Shown here piece after piece: positions 1-8,029 of a stretch of 64,000 nucleotides of DNA. A program made the position numbers and the translations under genes. The notes under the pieces were generated by a model that did not search any database, was not told the origin of the DNA, and saw only the letters and a program-made list of their open reading frames with translations. The stretch comes from Lachnospiraceae bacterium (GTDB lineage Bacteria; Bacillota_A; Clostridia; Lachnospirales; Lachnospiraceae). The stretch lies in contig QXWX01000003.1 in NCBI GenBank assembly GCA_009911175.1, positions 103,106-167,105 on the forward strand. The letters are read 5' to 3'. Numbering within the stretch: the stretch's first letter is position 1; every line of letters begins with the position of its first letter.

Positions 1-600
1 CGCCTTCCGGATATGTGGATCTGTCTTCGCTGCCATCTCAAACTCCTCCTTTTTCTCGGCATTGAGAAATTTTGCCCATTTTAATAACGCTGTCTCCGGA
101 TACTCGTGCTCCGCAACCTTGGGCAGTTCTACGATATGAATCTCGAATTTATCACTGTACTTCCGCCGCCTTTTATCTTCCCACATGTGAAAGCAGGAAT
201 AGAACTCCTCATCTTCCTCAAACAGGATGAAGTCCAGGATCCCTACATGGATGCATTTTCCCAGGACATGATAGCCTTCGCCCGCCAGAATCACATCGGA
301 ATACATCTTGCTCAGATAGAACAGCGAGCGCTCCCTCCAAAACAGGAATTTTGCCACCTGGATCTCCATATCAAGCTGGACATCCCCGTTCAGAATTACA
401 CGCACATCCAAAATTCCCAGCTTGTCTTTATTGTGCCTTACCCGCAGATGAGTGGGGAGCAGTTCCGTCTTGATGACTTCCTCTGGTTCGATCCCCAGCA
501 CCGCCGCTATAAAGCCCTGCCTGACCTCTTCAAATTCCATCAGCTCCTTGAAGCAAAAATCCACCTTCGGCTTCATGATAAAGTTCGTCGTGTTTTCCAT
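1..600 (-). CDS. Rpn family recombination-promoting nuclease / putative transposase, 3' part cut by the window edge
   Basis: The minus-strand frame is open from an ATG at 600 to the left edge, so the C-terminus is missing. AAAGGAG lies 7 nt upstream of the ATG (608-614), which fixes the start. The roughly 200 visible residues match the PD-(D/E)XK family known as Rpn or PDDEXK_2: an N-terminal VDFCFKELM, then LGILDVRVILNGDVQLDMEI carrying the predicted catalytic Asp and Glu, then RSLFYLSKMYSDVI and a C-terminal WEDKRRRKY block. Family members are DNA endonucleases linked to RecA-independent recombination and are often multicopy in gut Clostridia. An internal ATG at 36 with its own AGGAGG-like site is in frame and is probably not the real start. 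The gene is unrelated to the flagellar operon. Confidence 0.82.
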   Translation of the reverse strand, partial: MENTTNFIMKPKVDFCFKELMEFEEVRQGFIAAVLGIEPEEVIKTELLPTHLRVRHNKDKLGILDVRVILNGDVQLDMEIQVAKFLFWRERSLFYLSKMYSDVILAGEGYHVLGKCIHVGILDFILFEEDEEFYSCFHMWEDKRRRKYSDKFEIHIVELPKVAEHEYPETALLKWAKFLNAEKKEEFEMAAKTDPHIRKA

Positions 601-691
601 ACTGCCGCTCCTTTCTTCGCCTGAAAAAGAGAAAAAAATCCGGTGCAGGAAAACAAATCAGCGTAAAATCTCAGGGCCCCCGCCTATTTTT

Positions 692-720
692 ATTATAGTA
701 GCATCCTGTAAATTAAACAA
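692..720 (-). promoter_or_regulatory. Candidate sigma-A promoter for the Rpn gene
   Basis: On the minus strand a TTGTTT box (715-720) is followed after 17 nt by a perfect TATAAT (692-697), about 90 nt upstream of the Rpn start codon. The -10 box and spacing are good and the -35 box is weak. Confidence 0.5.
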
Positions 721-999
721 CTTTTTTCTCTTTCTTCACTCTGAATCGTTTTTTTGTCGTGTTACTTTTTCGGTAACGTTGTTGTCTTCTCATTACTGGA
801 AATGCTGCTCCGAATACGGGAGCATTGAAAAATCATAAGCTTCCTCTCTGGCCTGCCTGTTGATTTTTAGGAATGAGATACCTTATGGCTTAGATCACTG
901 CATCCATAACATCAGAAAGATGTCTGACTGGATGCGCTTAGTTTACTCTTGAATCGGATATCTGTCAACTCAAGACACAGATTTATCACATTTATAGCT

Positions 1000-1224
1000 G
1001 CTATCAGGTTACATGTCACACACTGACCAATCACTACGCTGATTGGTCAGGAGGATGCACATAAAAGCTGGGATTCAGGCCGTCCATTGCCGTAGGCAAT
1101 TTTAAATGGCGGCCTGAGTTACAGGGCACGCCTGGTCAAGGTGTGACCTGTAACGCTATCAGGTTACATGTCACACCCCCACCAATCACCACACGGATTG
1201 GCCGAGAGGATGTGTATAAAAGTT
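1000..1224. repeat. Cluster of two 68-bp direct repeats and internal hairpins
   Basis: A 68-bp sequence beginning GCTATCAGGTTACATGTCAC occurs at 1000-1067 and again, diverged, at 1155-1222. The first copy holds a perfect stem TGACCAATCA / TGATTGGTCA (1024-1033 and 1040-1049). The second keeps a shorter CCAATC / GATTGG stem (1182-1187 and 1196-1201). Between the copies are two more hairpins: 1076-1088 with 1105-1116, and 1118-1132 with 1140-1154. No reading frame with coding character is present. The rest of the 625-1276 interval shows only the Rpn promoter and a terminator. It resembles a non-coding repeat element or structured RNA of unknown function. Confidence 0.7.
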
Positions 1225-1268
1225 AAAAAAGGCACTGTCAGGAAATACCATTATTTCCCGTCAGCGCC
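1225..1268 (-). terminator. Rho-independent terminator after the SprA-related gene
   Basis: Read on the minus strand, just after the stop at 1277, a stem beginning GGCGCTGACGGGAAATA pairs with TATTTCCTGACAGTGCC around a short loop and is followed by a TTTTTT run (1225-1230). Position and shape are typical of an intrinsic terminator. Confidence 0.85.
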
Positions 1269-1276
1269 TAATAGAA

Positions 1277-2467
1277 TCAAATGTCCCCCGCCAATATCCA
1301 CCGCGGATCCTTCGGCTTTTCTTCCGGTTTGCTGTCCGCGGCCGTAGTTGTACGCGTCACACCGCCGGCCGTATAGACTCTCCCGCACTCGGGACAAATG
1401 CCGGTCTGCATCGTAACGGACTGGCTAATCACACGCCGTCCCTCGCTCTGTGCTTTGGCGCGCTCACGTACTACGTGCTCCAGCTCATGCCCGCGGACTG
1501 CTGATGCCGACTGATCCGGCGCAATGTGCGTCGGCGATTTGAAAGATACGCCCGGATCGTCAGAGCCGTCCTGATACTTCCGTTCCTTACAGGTCTTGCA
1601 CTCCGCTTCCCCGGAAGTTTTCTGCGCGCTATCCGTACCCATTCCGGCAACCTTCGGCGCATCCTCCTCCGATACCGCAGCCGTGTTCTCCGCCTCTGAT
1701 GAGGTTCCCGGTACTCCGGCCTGTACTGCCGCGTCCTCTGACGAAGATGCCCCCGGCAGATCTAACTGTACTGCTTCCTCTCCTGACGCGCGAGAGGTCC
1801 CCGGCAAGTCTAACCGCACCGCATCCCCTCCTGATGTCTGGGATGCTCCCGGCAGATCAACTCCTGCCGCTTCTACTCCGGATACCCGGGATGCCCCCGG
1901 CAGATCCATCTGTACCGCGTCTTCACCTGATGCCCGCGGTGTTCCCGGCAGTTCAACTCCTGCCGCGCCTTCACCCGATACCCGCAACGACCTCTGAGCT
2001 CCGCCCGCATACTGCATACGCATGCGGACCGACAGCTCCGCCGGATCCATCCCCTTCCTCAGAAATGGTATCATATAATTGGTACTTCCGGAATTTCCCG
2101 GCTGAACCACGGAAATCCTATCCACCGGCTGAACCGGGCTATCCGGATCCGCAGCTCTTCCAGCTGACACTGCCGCCACACCGGATGCCTGCCCCGCGGC
2201 CGCTATACTGCGAGCGCCGATCAAAGATGATACACCGCCGGTCCTTCCCGCAGATACCGACCGCACTCCGGCAGCCGTTTCCGCCTGCCTGCCTGATACA
2301 CGTTCCACCGCAGACACTCCCGTCTGCCGGCCGGCTATTCTTCCTCCCGGAGCCGCTCCCGCTCCTGCCTGAACCTGCATATTCTGAGCGGATGCCCGTC
2401 CCCGGGCATAGCCGCCCGTATACTGATAGCTGCTTACATACGGACTGAAAGAAACCGCCCCTACCAT
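1277..2467 (-). CDS. SprA-related putative metalloprotease with 16-residue repeats
   Basis: The ATG at 2467 is chosen because GGGAGGTG lies just upstream; a longer frame to 2620 has no such site and an atypical N-terminus. The 396-residue product starts MVGAVSFSPYVSSYQYTGGY. It has a low-complexity Gly/Ala/Ser middle with five 16-residue repeats of the type SGEDAVQMDLPGASRV. The C-terminal domain carries CKTC (290-293), YQDGSDDPGVSFKSPTHI, an HELEH (HExxH) zinc-protease motif at 327-331 and CPEC (358-361). That arrangement matches the SprA-related family of putative metalloproteases, often found beside flagellar genes. No signal peptide is evident and the substrate is unknown. It lies downstream of the chemotaxis genes but is separated by a palindrome and has its own terminator. 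Confidence 0.75.
   Translation of the reverse strand: MVGAVSFSPYVSSYQYTGGYARGRASAQNMQVQAGAGAAPGGRIAGRQTGVSAVERVSGRQAETAAGVRSVSAGRTGGVSSLIGARSIAAAGQASGVAAVSAGRAADPDSPVQPVDRISVVQPGNSGSTNYMIPFLRKGMDPAELSVRMRMQYAGGAQRSLRVSGEGAAGVELPGTPRASGEDAVQMDLPGASRVSGVEAAGVDLPGASQTSGGDAVRLDLPGTSRASGEEAVQLDLPGASSSEDAAVQAGVPGTSSEAENTAAVSEEDAPKVAGMGTDSAQKTSGEAECKTCKERKYQDGSDDPGVSFKSPTHIAPDQSASAVRGHELEHVVRERAKAQSEGRRVISQSVTMQTGICPECGRVYTAGGVTRTTTAADSKPEEKPKDPRWILAGDI
1740..1985 (-). repeat. Five tandem 48-bp units encoding 16-residue repeats
   Basis: Successive units encode SGEGAAGVELPGTPRA, SGEDAVQMDLPGASRV, SGVEAAGVDLPGASQT and SGGDAVRLDLPGTSRA, then a degenerate fifth. The invariant core is DLPG[AT]S. The region links the N-terminus to the putative protease domain of the SprA-related protein and could expand or contract by slippage. 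Confidence 0.8.
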
Positions 2468-2733
2468 AACACACACCTCCCATAAAGTAATACCATCCCA
2501 TGTATCACTCCAGTCATCCGCATACTTTCTGTCCAAAGACAAAACCCTGCCGCAGACAGCGGAATGATATACAGATACCACCGCAGAGCAGCAAGGTTTT
2601 TCCTTAACAGCGCTTCTCAAATGACGCGCCGGTATTTTTCACTTATACCCACAAGGAACACCCTATCATAGCCATTCAGCCATTACACAAGGTATACTTT
2701 TACAGGAATAAACCGATCACTGCCCCCATAAGA

Positions 2734-2887
2734 AACTGTATGGAAATAACTTATACATCTTGACTTGTCTATTTCTCCGATGGCACAGGTCAAAAAGACT
2801 CGACGTAGCCCACTACGCCTGCGTTTTTTGACCTGCACCCTCGAAGAAATATCCCGCGCAATCTGCACAAGTTATTTTCCTACAGTT
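2734..2887. repeat. 154-bp imperfect palindrome (MITE/REP-like element)
   Basis: The outer arms AACTGTATGGAAATAACTT and AAGTTATTTTCCTACAGTT, and the inner arms starting ATTTCTCCGATGG and ending TCGAAGAAAT, pair across a centre near 2810. The core is AGGTCAAAAA...TTTTTTGACCT. The two strands encode nearly mirror-image short peptides, which are artefacts of the symmetry. It sits 16 bp beyond the stop of the EAL-HDOD gene and may also end transcription of the flagellar operon. Between it and the SprA-related start (2468-2733) no other feature is seen. Confidence 0.75.
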
Positions 2888-2902
2888 CCTAAACAGCGCT
2901 TC

Positions 2903-4150
2903 TTATTCTTCCTCTTTGACACCCACAACGTTATCCCAGATGTCATTGACCTCTTCCACACATTCCATATAGATCTGTGCCAGTTCATTCGTATGAAGTC
3001 CCAGATCTTCCGCAAGACCCTTGATCTCACTCCACTCCGCACGCTCATAATGGAGGATGAGCTGATACAGCTTTCCTGCCATACCCTCCTGATAGATCAG
3101 GGCATCCTTCACTTCCTTGATGATCGGGATCTCGAACAGGATCTCCTCTATCGGCGCGTCGATCATATACTCCAGTGTAGAGAACATTCCCATCAGATAC
3201 GCATCCGATGCCGTAATCTCGAACTTTCTCAGCTTCTTTACCAACGCGGACGCGAAATTCGCGCGCAGGAAAGAAGTCTTCAGCAGTTCCTCGGAGGAAT
3301 TCTCTCCCTTATCCTCAAAGCTCAGCAGGTATACCCACTGCTTCAGCTGGCTGATCCCGACGCGGACAAGCGCCTGACGGATGGAGGTCGTCTCGTGATG
3401 CACCGCAAAGTAAGCGGAATTCGCCATCTTCAGCAGAGCATAGGACAGGGACGCGTCCCTGGCGATGATCTCCTCCAGCATCTCCACATCCGGCTCTTCC
3501 TTCGTGATCTCCATGATCAGCTGATACAGGTTCCCCTGCATGAAATCCATCTTGCTAGCCTTCGTAGTCGTTGCGCTGGAAATAAAGTTTCCTTCCACAT
3601 AATCCACCTGAAGCTCCTTCGCAAGATCATAGGCTTCCCTGGTATTCACGCCTGTAGCAATGATCTCCTTCTGGAAACCATGCGCCATATCCACGACATT
3701 CGCGACTGAACCCCTGCGGTTCTCATCCATGTCCTCAATAAGCTGTACCTTAATATAATCCACATACTCCAGCATACTGAAATACTTCGGAGTAAACTGG
3801 AAATCATTGATCGCGAAATGGTATCCCGCTTCTTTGTACTTACTGATCAGGATTGCGGCCAGGGAATGGATGACAATATTATCCTCGATCTGGATCACAA
3901 TCTTATCCCTGTCAAAAATCTTCGGCGTATTCCTGAACAGCAGCGCCGGGGTAAATGTCATAAACGTCTTTTTTTCCTTGAAAATCCGGTTCGAATTTTC
4001 CGAAAGAAAGGCAACCATGGCATTCGCCGCCACACTGTCCGTACTTGAGTTGTACAAGCTGTCCTGATCCTCCTGAATCCGCAGTTCGTATCCAATAATC
4101 GTGTCGGTCTTCAGATCCTTGATCGCCTGTCTTACTACACAATTATCCAT
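2903..4150 (-). CDS. EAL-HDOD domain signalling protein with degenerate EAL site
   Basis: The 415-residue product has an N-terminal EAL-like domain (about 1-200) followed by an HDOD domain (about 200-400), the YuxH/CdgJ architecture. The signature that would read EAL is replaced: the sequence is IGYELRIQ, so cyclic-di-GMP hydrolysis is unlikely and a scaffolding or c-di-GMP sensing role is more probable. The HDOD part includes the MLEEIIARDASLSYALLKMA helix typical of the family. AAGGAG precedes the ATG, and the gene starts 3 bp beyond the cheV stop. It is the last gene of the motility block, consistent with the effect of CdgJ-type proteins on motility in other bacteria. Confidence 0.85.
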   Translation of the reverse strand: MDNCVVRQAIKDLKTDTIIGYELRIQEDQDSLYNSSTDSVAANAMVAFLSENSNRIFKEKKTFMTFTPALLFRNTPKIFDRDKIVIQIEDNIVIHSLAAILISKYKEAGYHFAINDFQFTPKYFSMLEYVDYIKVQLIEDMDENRRGSVANVVDMAHGFQKEIIATGVNTREAYDLAKELQVDYVEGNFISSATTTKASKMDFMQGNLYQLIMEITKEEPDVEMLEEIIARDASLSYALLKMANSAYFAVHHETTSIRQALVRVGISQLKQWVYLLSFEDKGENSSEELLKTSFLRANFASALVKKLRKFEITASDAYLMGMFSTLEYMIDAPIEEILFEIPIIKEVKDALIYQEGMAGKLYQLILHYERAEWSEIKGLAEDLGLHTNELAQIYMECVEEVNDIWDNVVGVKEEE

Positions 4151-4153
4151 GCG

Positions 4154-5068
4154 CTATATCTCCTTCCGCAGCAATAATTCGTCCATCACCTCGACCAGAC
4201 GGCCGATCTCCGGCTTGGACAACTGCTCATCGGCGCCAAGCTGTTTTCCCTTGCGCCACATCTCTTCATTAATCAGTGATGAGAAGATGATAACCGGCAT
4301 ACTCTTCATCATCTCATCTTCTTTTACAAGCTTAGTCAGACGGTGTCCGTCCATCTCCGGCATCTCGATATCCGTGATCAACAGAGCTGCTTTTTCATGG
4401 AAGTCAGAATCATTTCTAATGAGATTCAGATAATCCCACGCTTCCCGTCCGTTATTAAAGTTCAGCAGATTGACATATCCCGCGCGCATCAGGGAATCCT
4501 TGATCATCTTCGTCAGCAGGATAGAATCCTCCGCAAGTATGATATGCTCATCCCTGATCTCCCTTTCGCCCAGCTTATCAATATCATCTACCTGAATACC
4601 GGTCTCCGGCGCGATCTCCGTAACGATCTTCTCAAAATCCAGGATTGTCACCAGTCTCCCGGAGCATGACGCAATACCGGTCGCCACGCCTTCCTCACCG
4701 TTAGAAAGCGTCTTATCCGGTTTCTGGATATCCTCCCATGAGATTCTGCTGATCCCCACAACCGTATGTACCCGGAACGCAATATTCATCTTATTAAAAT
4801 TCGTAATGATAAACAGATCCCTGTCATTGGTATCTCCGCTCTGTCCTGTCAGATACTGCGGAAGGTTGATCACCGTGAGCAGAATATCCCTGGGCTTAAA
4901 AATCCCTTCTACAGACGGATGGGAGTGAGGTACCGGTTTGACTTTGTCGGCCATCATAATCTCCCTTACCTTTGCCACATTGATCCCATACAATTCTCCG
5001 AATATGGTGAACTGCATTATCTCAATCTCATTTGTTCCTGATTCCAATAAAATCTCTGTATCAGCCAT
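4154..5068 (-). CDS. cheV: Chemotaxis coupling protein CheV (CheW-receiver fusion)
   Basis: The ATG at 5068 is preferred over the GTG at 5074 because AGGAG sits 9 nt before it. Residues from about 15 to 160 form a CheW-like coupling domain, including GELYGINVAKVREIM. A receiver domain follows, with an acidic start HIILAEDS, phosphoacceptor context ITDIEMPEMDG and a C-terminal KP motif LSKPEIG. CheV links receptors to CheA and mediates adaptation when phosphorylated. No cheW or cheA is in the window, so CheV must work with components encoded elsewhere. The gene follows cheD after a 175-bp gap. Confidence 0.93.
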   Translation of the reverse strand: MADTEILLESGTNEIEIMQFTIFGELYGINVAKVREIMMADKVKPVPHSHPSVEGIFKPRDILLTVINLPQYLTGQSGDTNDRDLFIITNFNKMNIAFRVHTVVGISRISWEDIQKPDKTLSNGEEGVATGIASCSGRLVTILDFEKIVTEIAPETGIQVDDIDKLGEREIRDEHIILAEDSILLTKMIKDSLMRAGYVNLLNFNNGREAWDYLNLIRNDSDFHEKAALLITDIEMPEMDGHRLTKLVKEDEMMKSMPVIIFSSLINEEMWRKGKQLGADEQLSKPEIGRLVEVMDELLLRKEI

Positions 5069-5243
5069 AAACACTCACTCCTTTGCATTCTATAATATAT
5101 TTATCGGCGCATTCCGCGCTAAAATTAAGCGATTCGTATCTGTTCGCCGCCCGCAGTTCCAGCGCCTCTATTGCATCCAATTTCCACGCTCACAGTTCCG
5201 GCGCATATCGTACCTGTTCGCCGCTCCCGCAGCCGCGGCGCTT

Positions 5244-5735
5244 TTATAAGAACTTCTCCGGCCTTCCGGCACAGCGGATAGAAACCTGCCCGGTCGCCAC
5301 GTCCAGCAGCATTGTTCTTGCATAATTGGCCCCCGTATCCTCTCCCTTGATACGCAGTCCTTCTGCCGCAAGAACCCGTTTCACCATCTGGGCGTTGCGG
5401 TCACCGATGTTCCCAAGCCCTCCCGGGCCCTTCATCTCAAACATCTTCGCGCCGCCTGCGATCTTACACACCATCCGGCTCTTTGAGGCGCCAAAAGCCT
5501 GAAGCTTGCGTAAGGTCTCCGGAATCCCCGAATCCGCAAACTTGAATACATTAGTATCCGTTCCCTGTTTCTGCGGAAGCATGATATGAAGAAGGCCTCC
5601 AAGCTTGATCATGGGATCATAAAATGAAATCCCAATGCAGGAGCCCAGAGCATATGTAATCAGTATGCCCTCCTGCCTCGTAATCTTCATATCCGCAATT
5701 CCGACCGATACCTTCTTGATCATTCTGTCAATCAC
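5244..5735 (-). CDS. cheD: Chemoreceptor glutamine deamidase CheD
   Basis: This 163-residue protein has the CheD fold with the catalytic triad in the expected spacing: Thr27, Cys33 (in YALGSCIGISFYD) and His50 (in GGLLHIMLP). CheD deamidates glutamines of methyl-accepting receptors and binds CheC. Its start codon overlaps the end of cheC, so the two partners are translationally coupled. The conserved GGAKMF and GIGDRN-like (NIGDRNAQMV) segments are present. Confidence 0.95.
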   Translation of the reverse strand: MIDRMIKKVSVGIADMKITRQEGILITYALGSCIGISFYDPMIKLGGLLHIMLPQKQGTDTNVFKFADSGIPETLRKLQAFGASKSRMVCKIAGGAKMFEMKGPGGLGNIGDRNAQMVKRVLAAEGLRIKGEDTGANYARTMLLDVATGQVSIRCAGRPEKFL

Positions 5736-6352
5736 TCCACTCCTAGTTTTTTCATTAGAACATTTAATGATTTCACATCAGGCAGGAGCAGCATATTGCT
5801 GTTCAGAGCTTTTCCATCGATCTTAAATTCGCCTGTGATCATCATGATCCTGTCCGAATGCTGTCCCATCACCGCGATCGGCACGCTCAGGATACCGCCC
5901 AGCATATTTGCTGTAAACTGCGGAACAGACAGCTCCACTTCTACATTCGCCAGAGAAGACATCGCAGTGATATATGAAGAAATCACAATGTTCCCGATCT
6001 CTGTCAGGACGGACGCATCAATCTCATCCAGCTCCAGCATATCTACACTGCCCTTACCAAGCATCCGCTGTACGATCTCATCAGCAAATTCCTTGGTCAG
6101 GATAAACAGCATAACCCCCTCCAGCTCCCCTGACATCTCTACAAATATTGCCGCAACCAGTTCCTCCGGGTCTCCAAGCAGGTTCAGAGCCGGATTGAAT
6201 CCAAGCACCTTGACGGCCGGCATCGACATGTTTACTTTCGCATTCAGCATACTGGACAATGCGGTCGCCGCGTTGCCGCCGCCGATGCTTCCAATCTCTT
6301 TCAGGATATCAAATTCCAACTCGCCCATTTCTTCATATTTATTTATTGCCAT
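5732..6352 (-). CDS. cheC: CheY-P phosphatase CheC
   Basis: The 206-residue product has the duplicated CheC/FliY fold. The second phosphatase site is intact, with S114, E118 and N121 in SVLTEIGN. The first site reads DILKEIGS: Asp15 and Glu19 are kept but the expected Asn is Ser22, so this site may be weak or lost. CheC dephosphorylates CheY-P and is stimulated by CheD, which overlaps it downstream. The start has GAGG about 8 nt upstream. Confidence 0.93.
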   Translation of the reverse strand: MAINKYEEMGELEFDILKEIGSIGGGNAATALSSMLNAKVNMSMPAVKVLGFNPALNLLGDPEELVAAIFVEMSGELEGVMLFILTKEFADEIVQRMLGKGSVDMLELDEIDASVLTEIGNIVISSYITAMSSLANVEVELSVPQFTANMLGGILSVPIAVMGQHSDRIMMITGEFKIDGKALNSNMLLLPDVKSLNVLMKKLGVE

Positions 6353-6446
6353 ATGTCTACCTCGCTATCTTCCATAGTATCTGTCCGGCGCCCCTGCAGA
6401 GACCGGCAGTGCCGTCCGGGGCCGGACAGTCATCTCTCACGCCGTA

Positions 6447-7172
6447 TTATGTCCGCAGTCCGTTGATCGTGGTCATGACCTCATCCGACGTCTGTACCAT
6501 CTTTAACGCATAGGAATAAGCCCTCTGCGTCTCGATCATCCGCGAGATCTCCTCCGCCGTATCCACTCCCGACATCTCCAGCGTATGGTCCACCAGCCTT
6601 GCGCCCCGCATCAGATACGGAAGGCCGTTCTTTGCCGTCGGGGTAAATTCATTTCTTCCGGTACTCTGCATGCCGTCCAGGATGTCAAATCCATACACGC
6701 CGATCTCCCCGCTCATCTCTCTCTCTGTTCCCACGATATCTCCCACGATGATCGGGTTCTGGTTCTGATCCAGGACCAGGTTGCCGTTATCATTGACCAG
6801 GTAGAACTGATCCCCACGCTGGGACATGCTGAAATGTCCGTTTCTGGAGTAAGTCACCTCACCCGTAACAGGACTCAGCAGCATGAAAAATCCATCGTCT
6901 AATATCGTATAGTCAAATTCGCCGTCCGTGGTCATCGGCGCCGACGGATCGAAGTTCGTATTCGTCTTTTCCACAGCGATCCCCACGCCTGCCTTCAGCG
7001 GAGTATCATCCCCCCTGTAGTTGTTCAGGTTATAATACATCAGATCCGAAAATACGGCTGACTTTGATTTATAACCATAGTTGTTTACATTCGCAAAGTT
7101 ATTCGCTATGACATCAAACTTCTTCTGCTCTTCCATAGCGCCCCTTGCTGCCGTATAAAATGAAGTGTACAT
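6447..7172 (-). CDS. flgG: Flagellar rod/hook-basal body protein, FlgG (FlhP-like)
   Basis: The 241-residue protein has the N-terminal rod signature with DVIANNFANVNNYGYKSKSA and a C-terminal helix SRMIETQRAYSYALKMVQTS, the paired helices that pack axial proteins. The GYKSKSAVFSDL segment resembles Bacillus FlhP. AGAGGAG precedes the ATG. It follows a second FlgF/FlgG paralogue, the usual flhO-flhP arrangement in Firmicutes. It probably forms the distal rod; assigning FlgF and FlgG between the two paralogues is tentative. Confidence 0.87.
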   Translation of the reverse strand: MYTSFYTAARGAMEEQKKFDVIANNFANVNNYGYKSKSAVFSDLMYYNLNNYRGDDTPLKAGVGIAVEKTNTNFDPSAPMTTDGEFDYTILDDGFFMLLSPVTGEVTYSRNGHFSMSQRGDQFYLVNDNGNLVLDQNQNPIIVGDIVGTEREMSGEIGVYGFDILDGMQSTGRNEFTPTAKNGLPYLMRGARLVDHTLEMSGVDTAEEISRMIETQRAYSYALKMVQTSDEVMTTINGLRT

Positions 7173-7266
7173 AGTCTCTCCTCTCTATGATTTGCATAAG
7201 CAGTCCGTCCGGACCGCCAGGCACGGCCACAGTCATGACAGCCCGCTTATCCCATCCCTGTTATGA

Positions 7267-8007
7267 TCAGTTCGGGCTGCCGAGCATCGTCGCCCTGCTA
7301 ATCAGCTGGTCATACATCCGCAGAACCTGCGCGGAACCCTGCAGCACCCGCTGGCTGCTCATCATCGCCGTCATCTGCTCCGCCAGGTTTACATTGGAAT
7401 CCTCCAGGAACTTCTGCGTCACCACCGCGTTGGAGCCCGTCGGGTTCGCCCCGGTTGTAAAGACGCCGCCGGTCACCTTGGTCAGCTCGCCGTAGTCCGC
7501 AAAATCCACGATATCCAGTGTTCCGAAATACCTTCCGTCCTCTGCCGCGGTGATCCTTCCCTGACTGTCAATGGTCAGATCATCCGTGTCCACCTGGATC
7601 GGTCCGTTGGTGCCCATCACCCGGCCCATCCCCGGCAGGATCAGGTAGCCCTGATTGTCCAGGTTGAAGGAGCCGTTCCTTGTATAGACCTCTCCGTTTC
7701 CCGTATTGATCACAAAAAATCCGTCTCCAGTCAGACCCACATCCAGCGGATATCCGGTCTCCCGGATGCCCCCTTCGGTATAGTCCGTAACCCTCTCGTC
7801 GGCTACATTCATACGGGATACCGTCCCCACTTCCGTTCTGCCGTCCTGGTCATACCGATACAGCATCTCATCCCGGAACGTACTCTCCATCATCCGGTCC
7901 ATCTTATAGCCCGGAGTAGAGACATTGGACATATTATTACTGATAATATTCAGATTCCGGTTCTGTGTGATCATATTGGATGCCAGATCATAAAATCCCT
8001 GAAACAT
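7267..8007 (-). CDS. flgF: Flagellar rod protein, FlgF/FlgG family (FlhO-like)
   Basis: The 246-residue product carries IISNNMSNVSTPGYK near the N-terminus and a C-terminal axial-protein helix SQRVLQGSAQVLRMYDQLI. The middle segment GDGFFVINTGNGEVYTRNG is typical of FlgE/F/G proteins. AAAGGAGAG precedes the ATG. Directly after sigD and before flgG, it fits the first of the two distal rod genes. Export through the flagellar type III apparatus is expected, as no signal peptide is present. Confidence 0.87.
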   Translation of the reverse strand: MFQGFYDLASNMITQNRNLNIISNNMSNVSTPGYKMDRMMESTFRDEMLYRYDQDGRTEVGTVSRMNVADERVTDYTEGGIRETGYPLDVGLTGDGFFVINTGNGEVYTRNGSFNLDNQGYLILPGMGRVMGTNGPIQVDTDDLTIDSQGRITAAEDGRYFGTLDIVDFADYGELTKVTGGVFTTGANPTGSNAVVTQKFLEDSNVNLAEQMTAMMSSQRVLQGSAQVLRMYDQLISRATMLGSPN

Positions 8008-8029
8008 ATTCTTGCTCTCCTTTTCTTTT

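Noticed and set aside
1000..1224. CRISPR array
   Set aside because: Only two diverged repeat units with structured sequence between them, no regular spacers and no cas genes.
1699..2448. Proline-rich 249-residue plus-strand frame
   Set aside because: Antisense to the repeat-bearing part of the SprA-related gene; a low-complexity shadow.
2683..3709. Two opposed frames with similar peptides at 2683-2868 and 2765-3709
   Set aside because: The resemblance is produced by the palindrome at 2734-2887; neither has a ribosome site or known domain.
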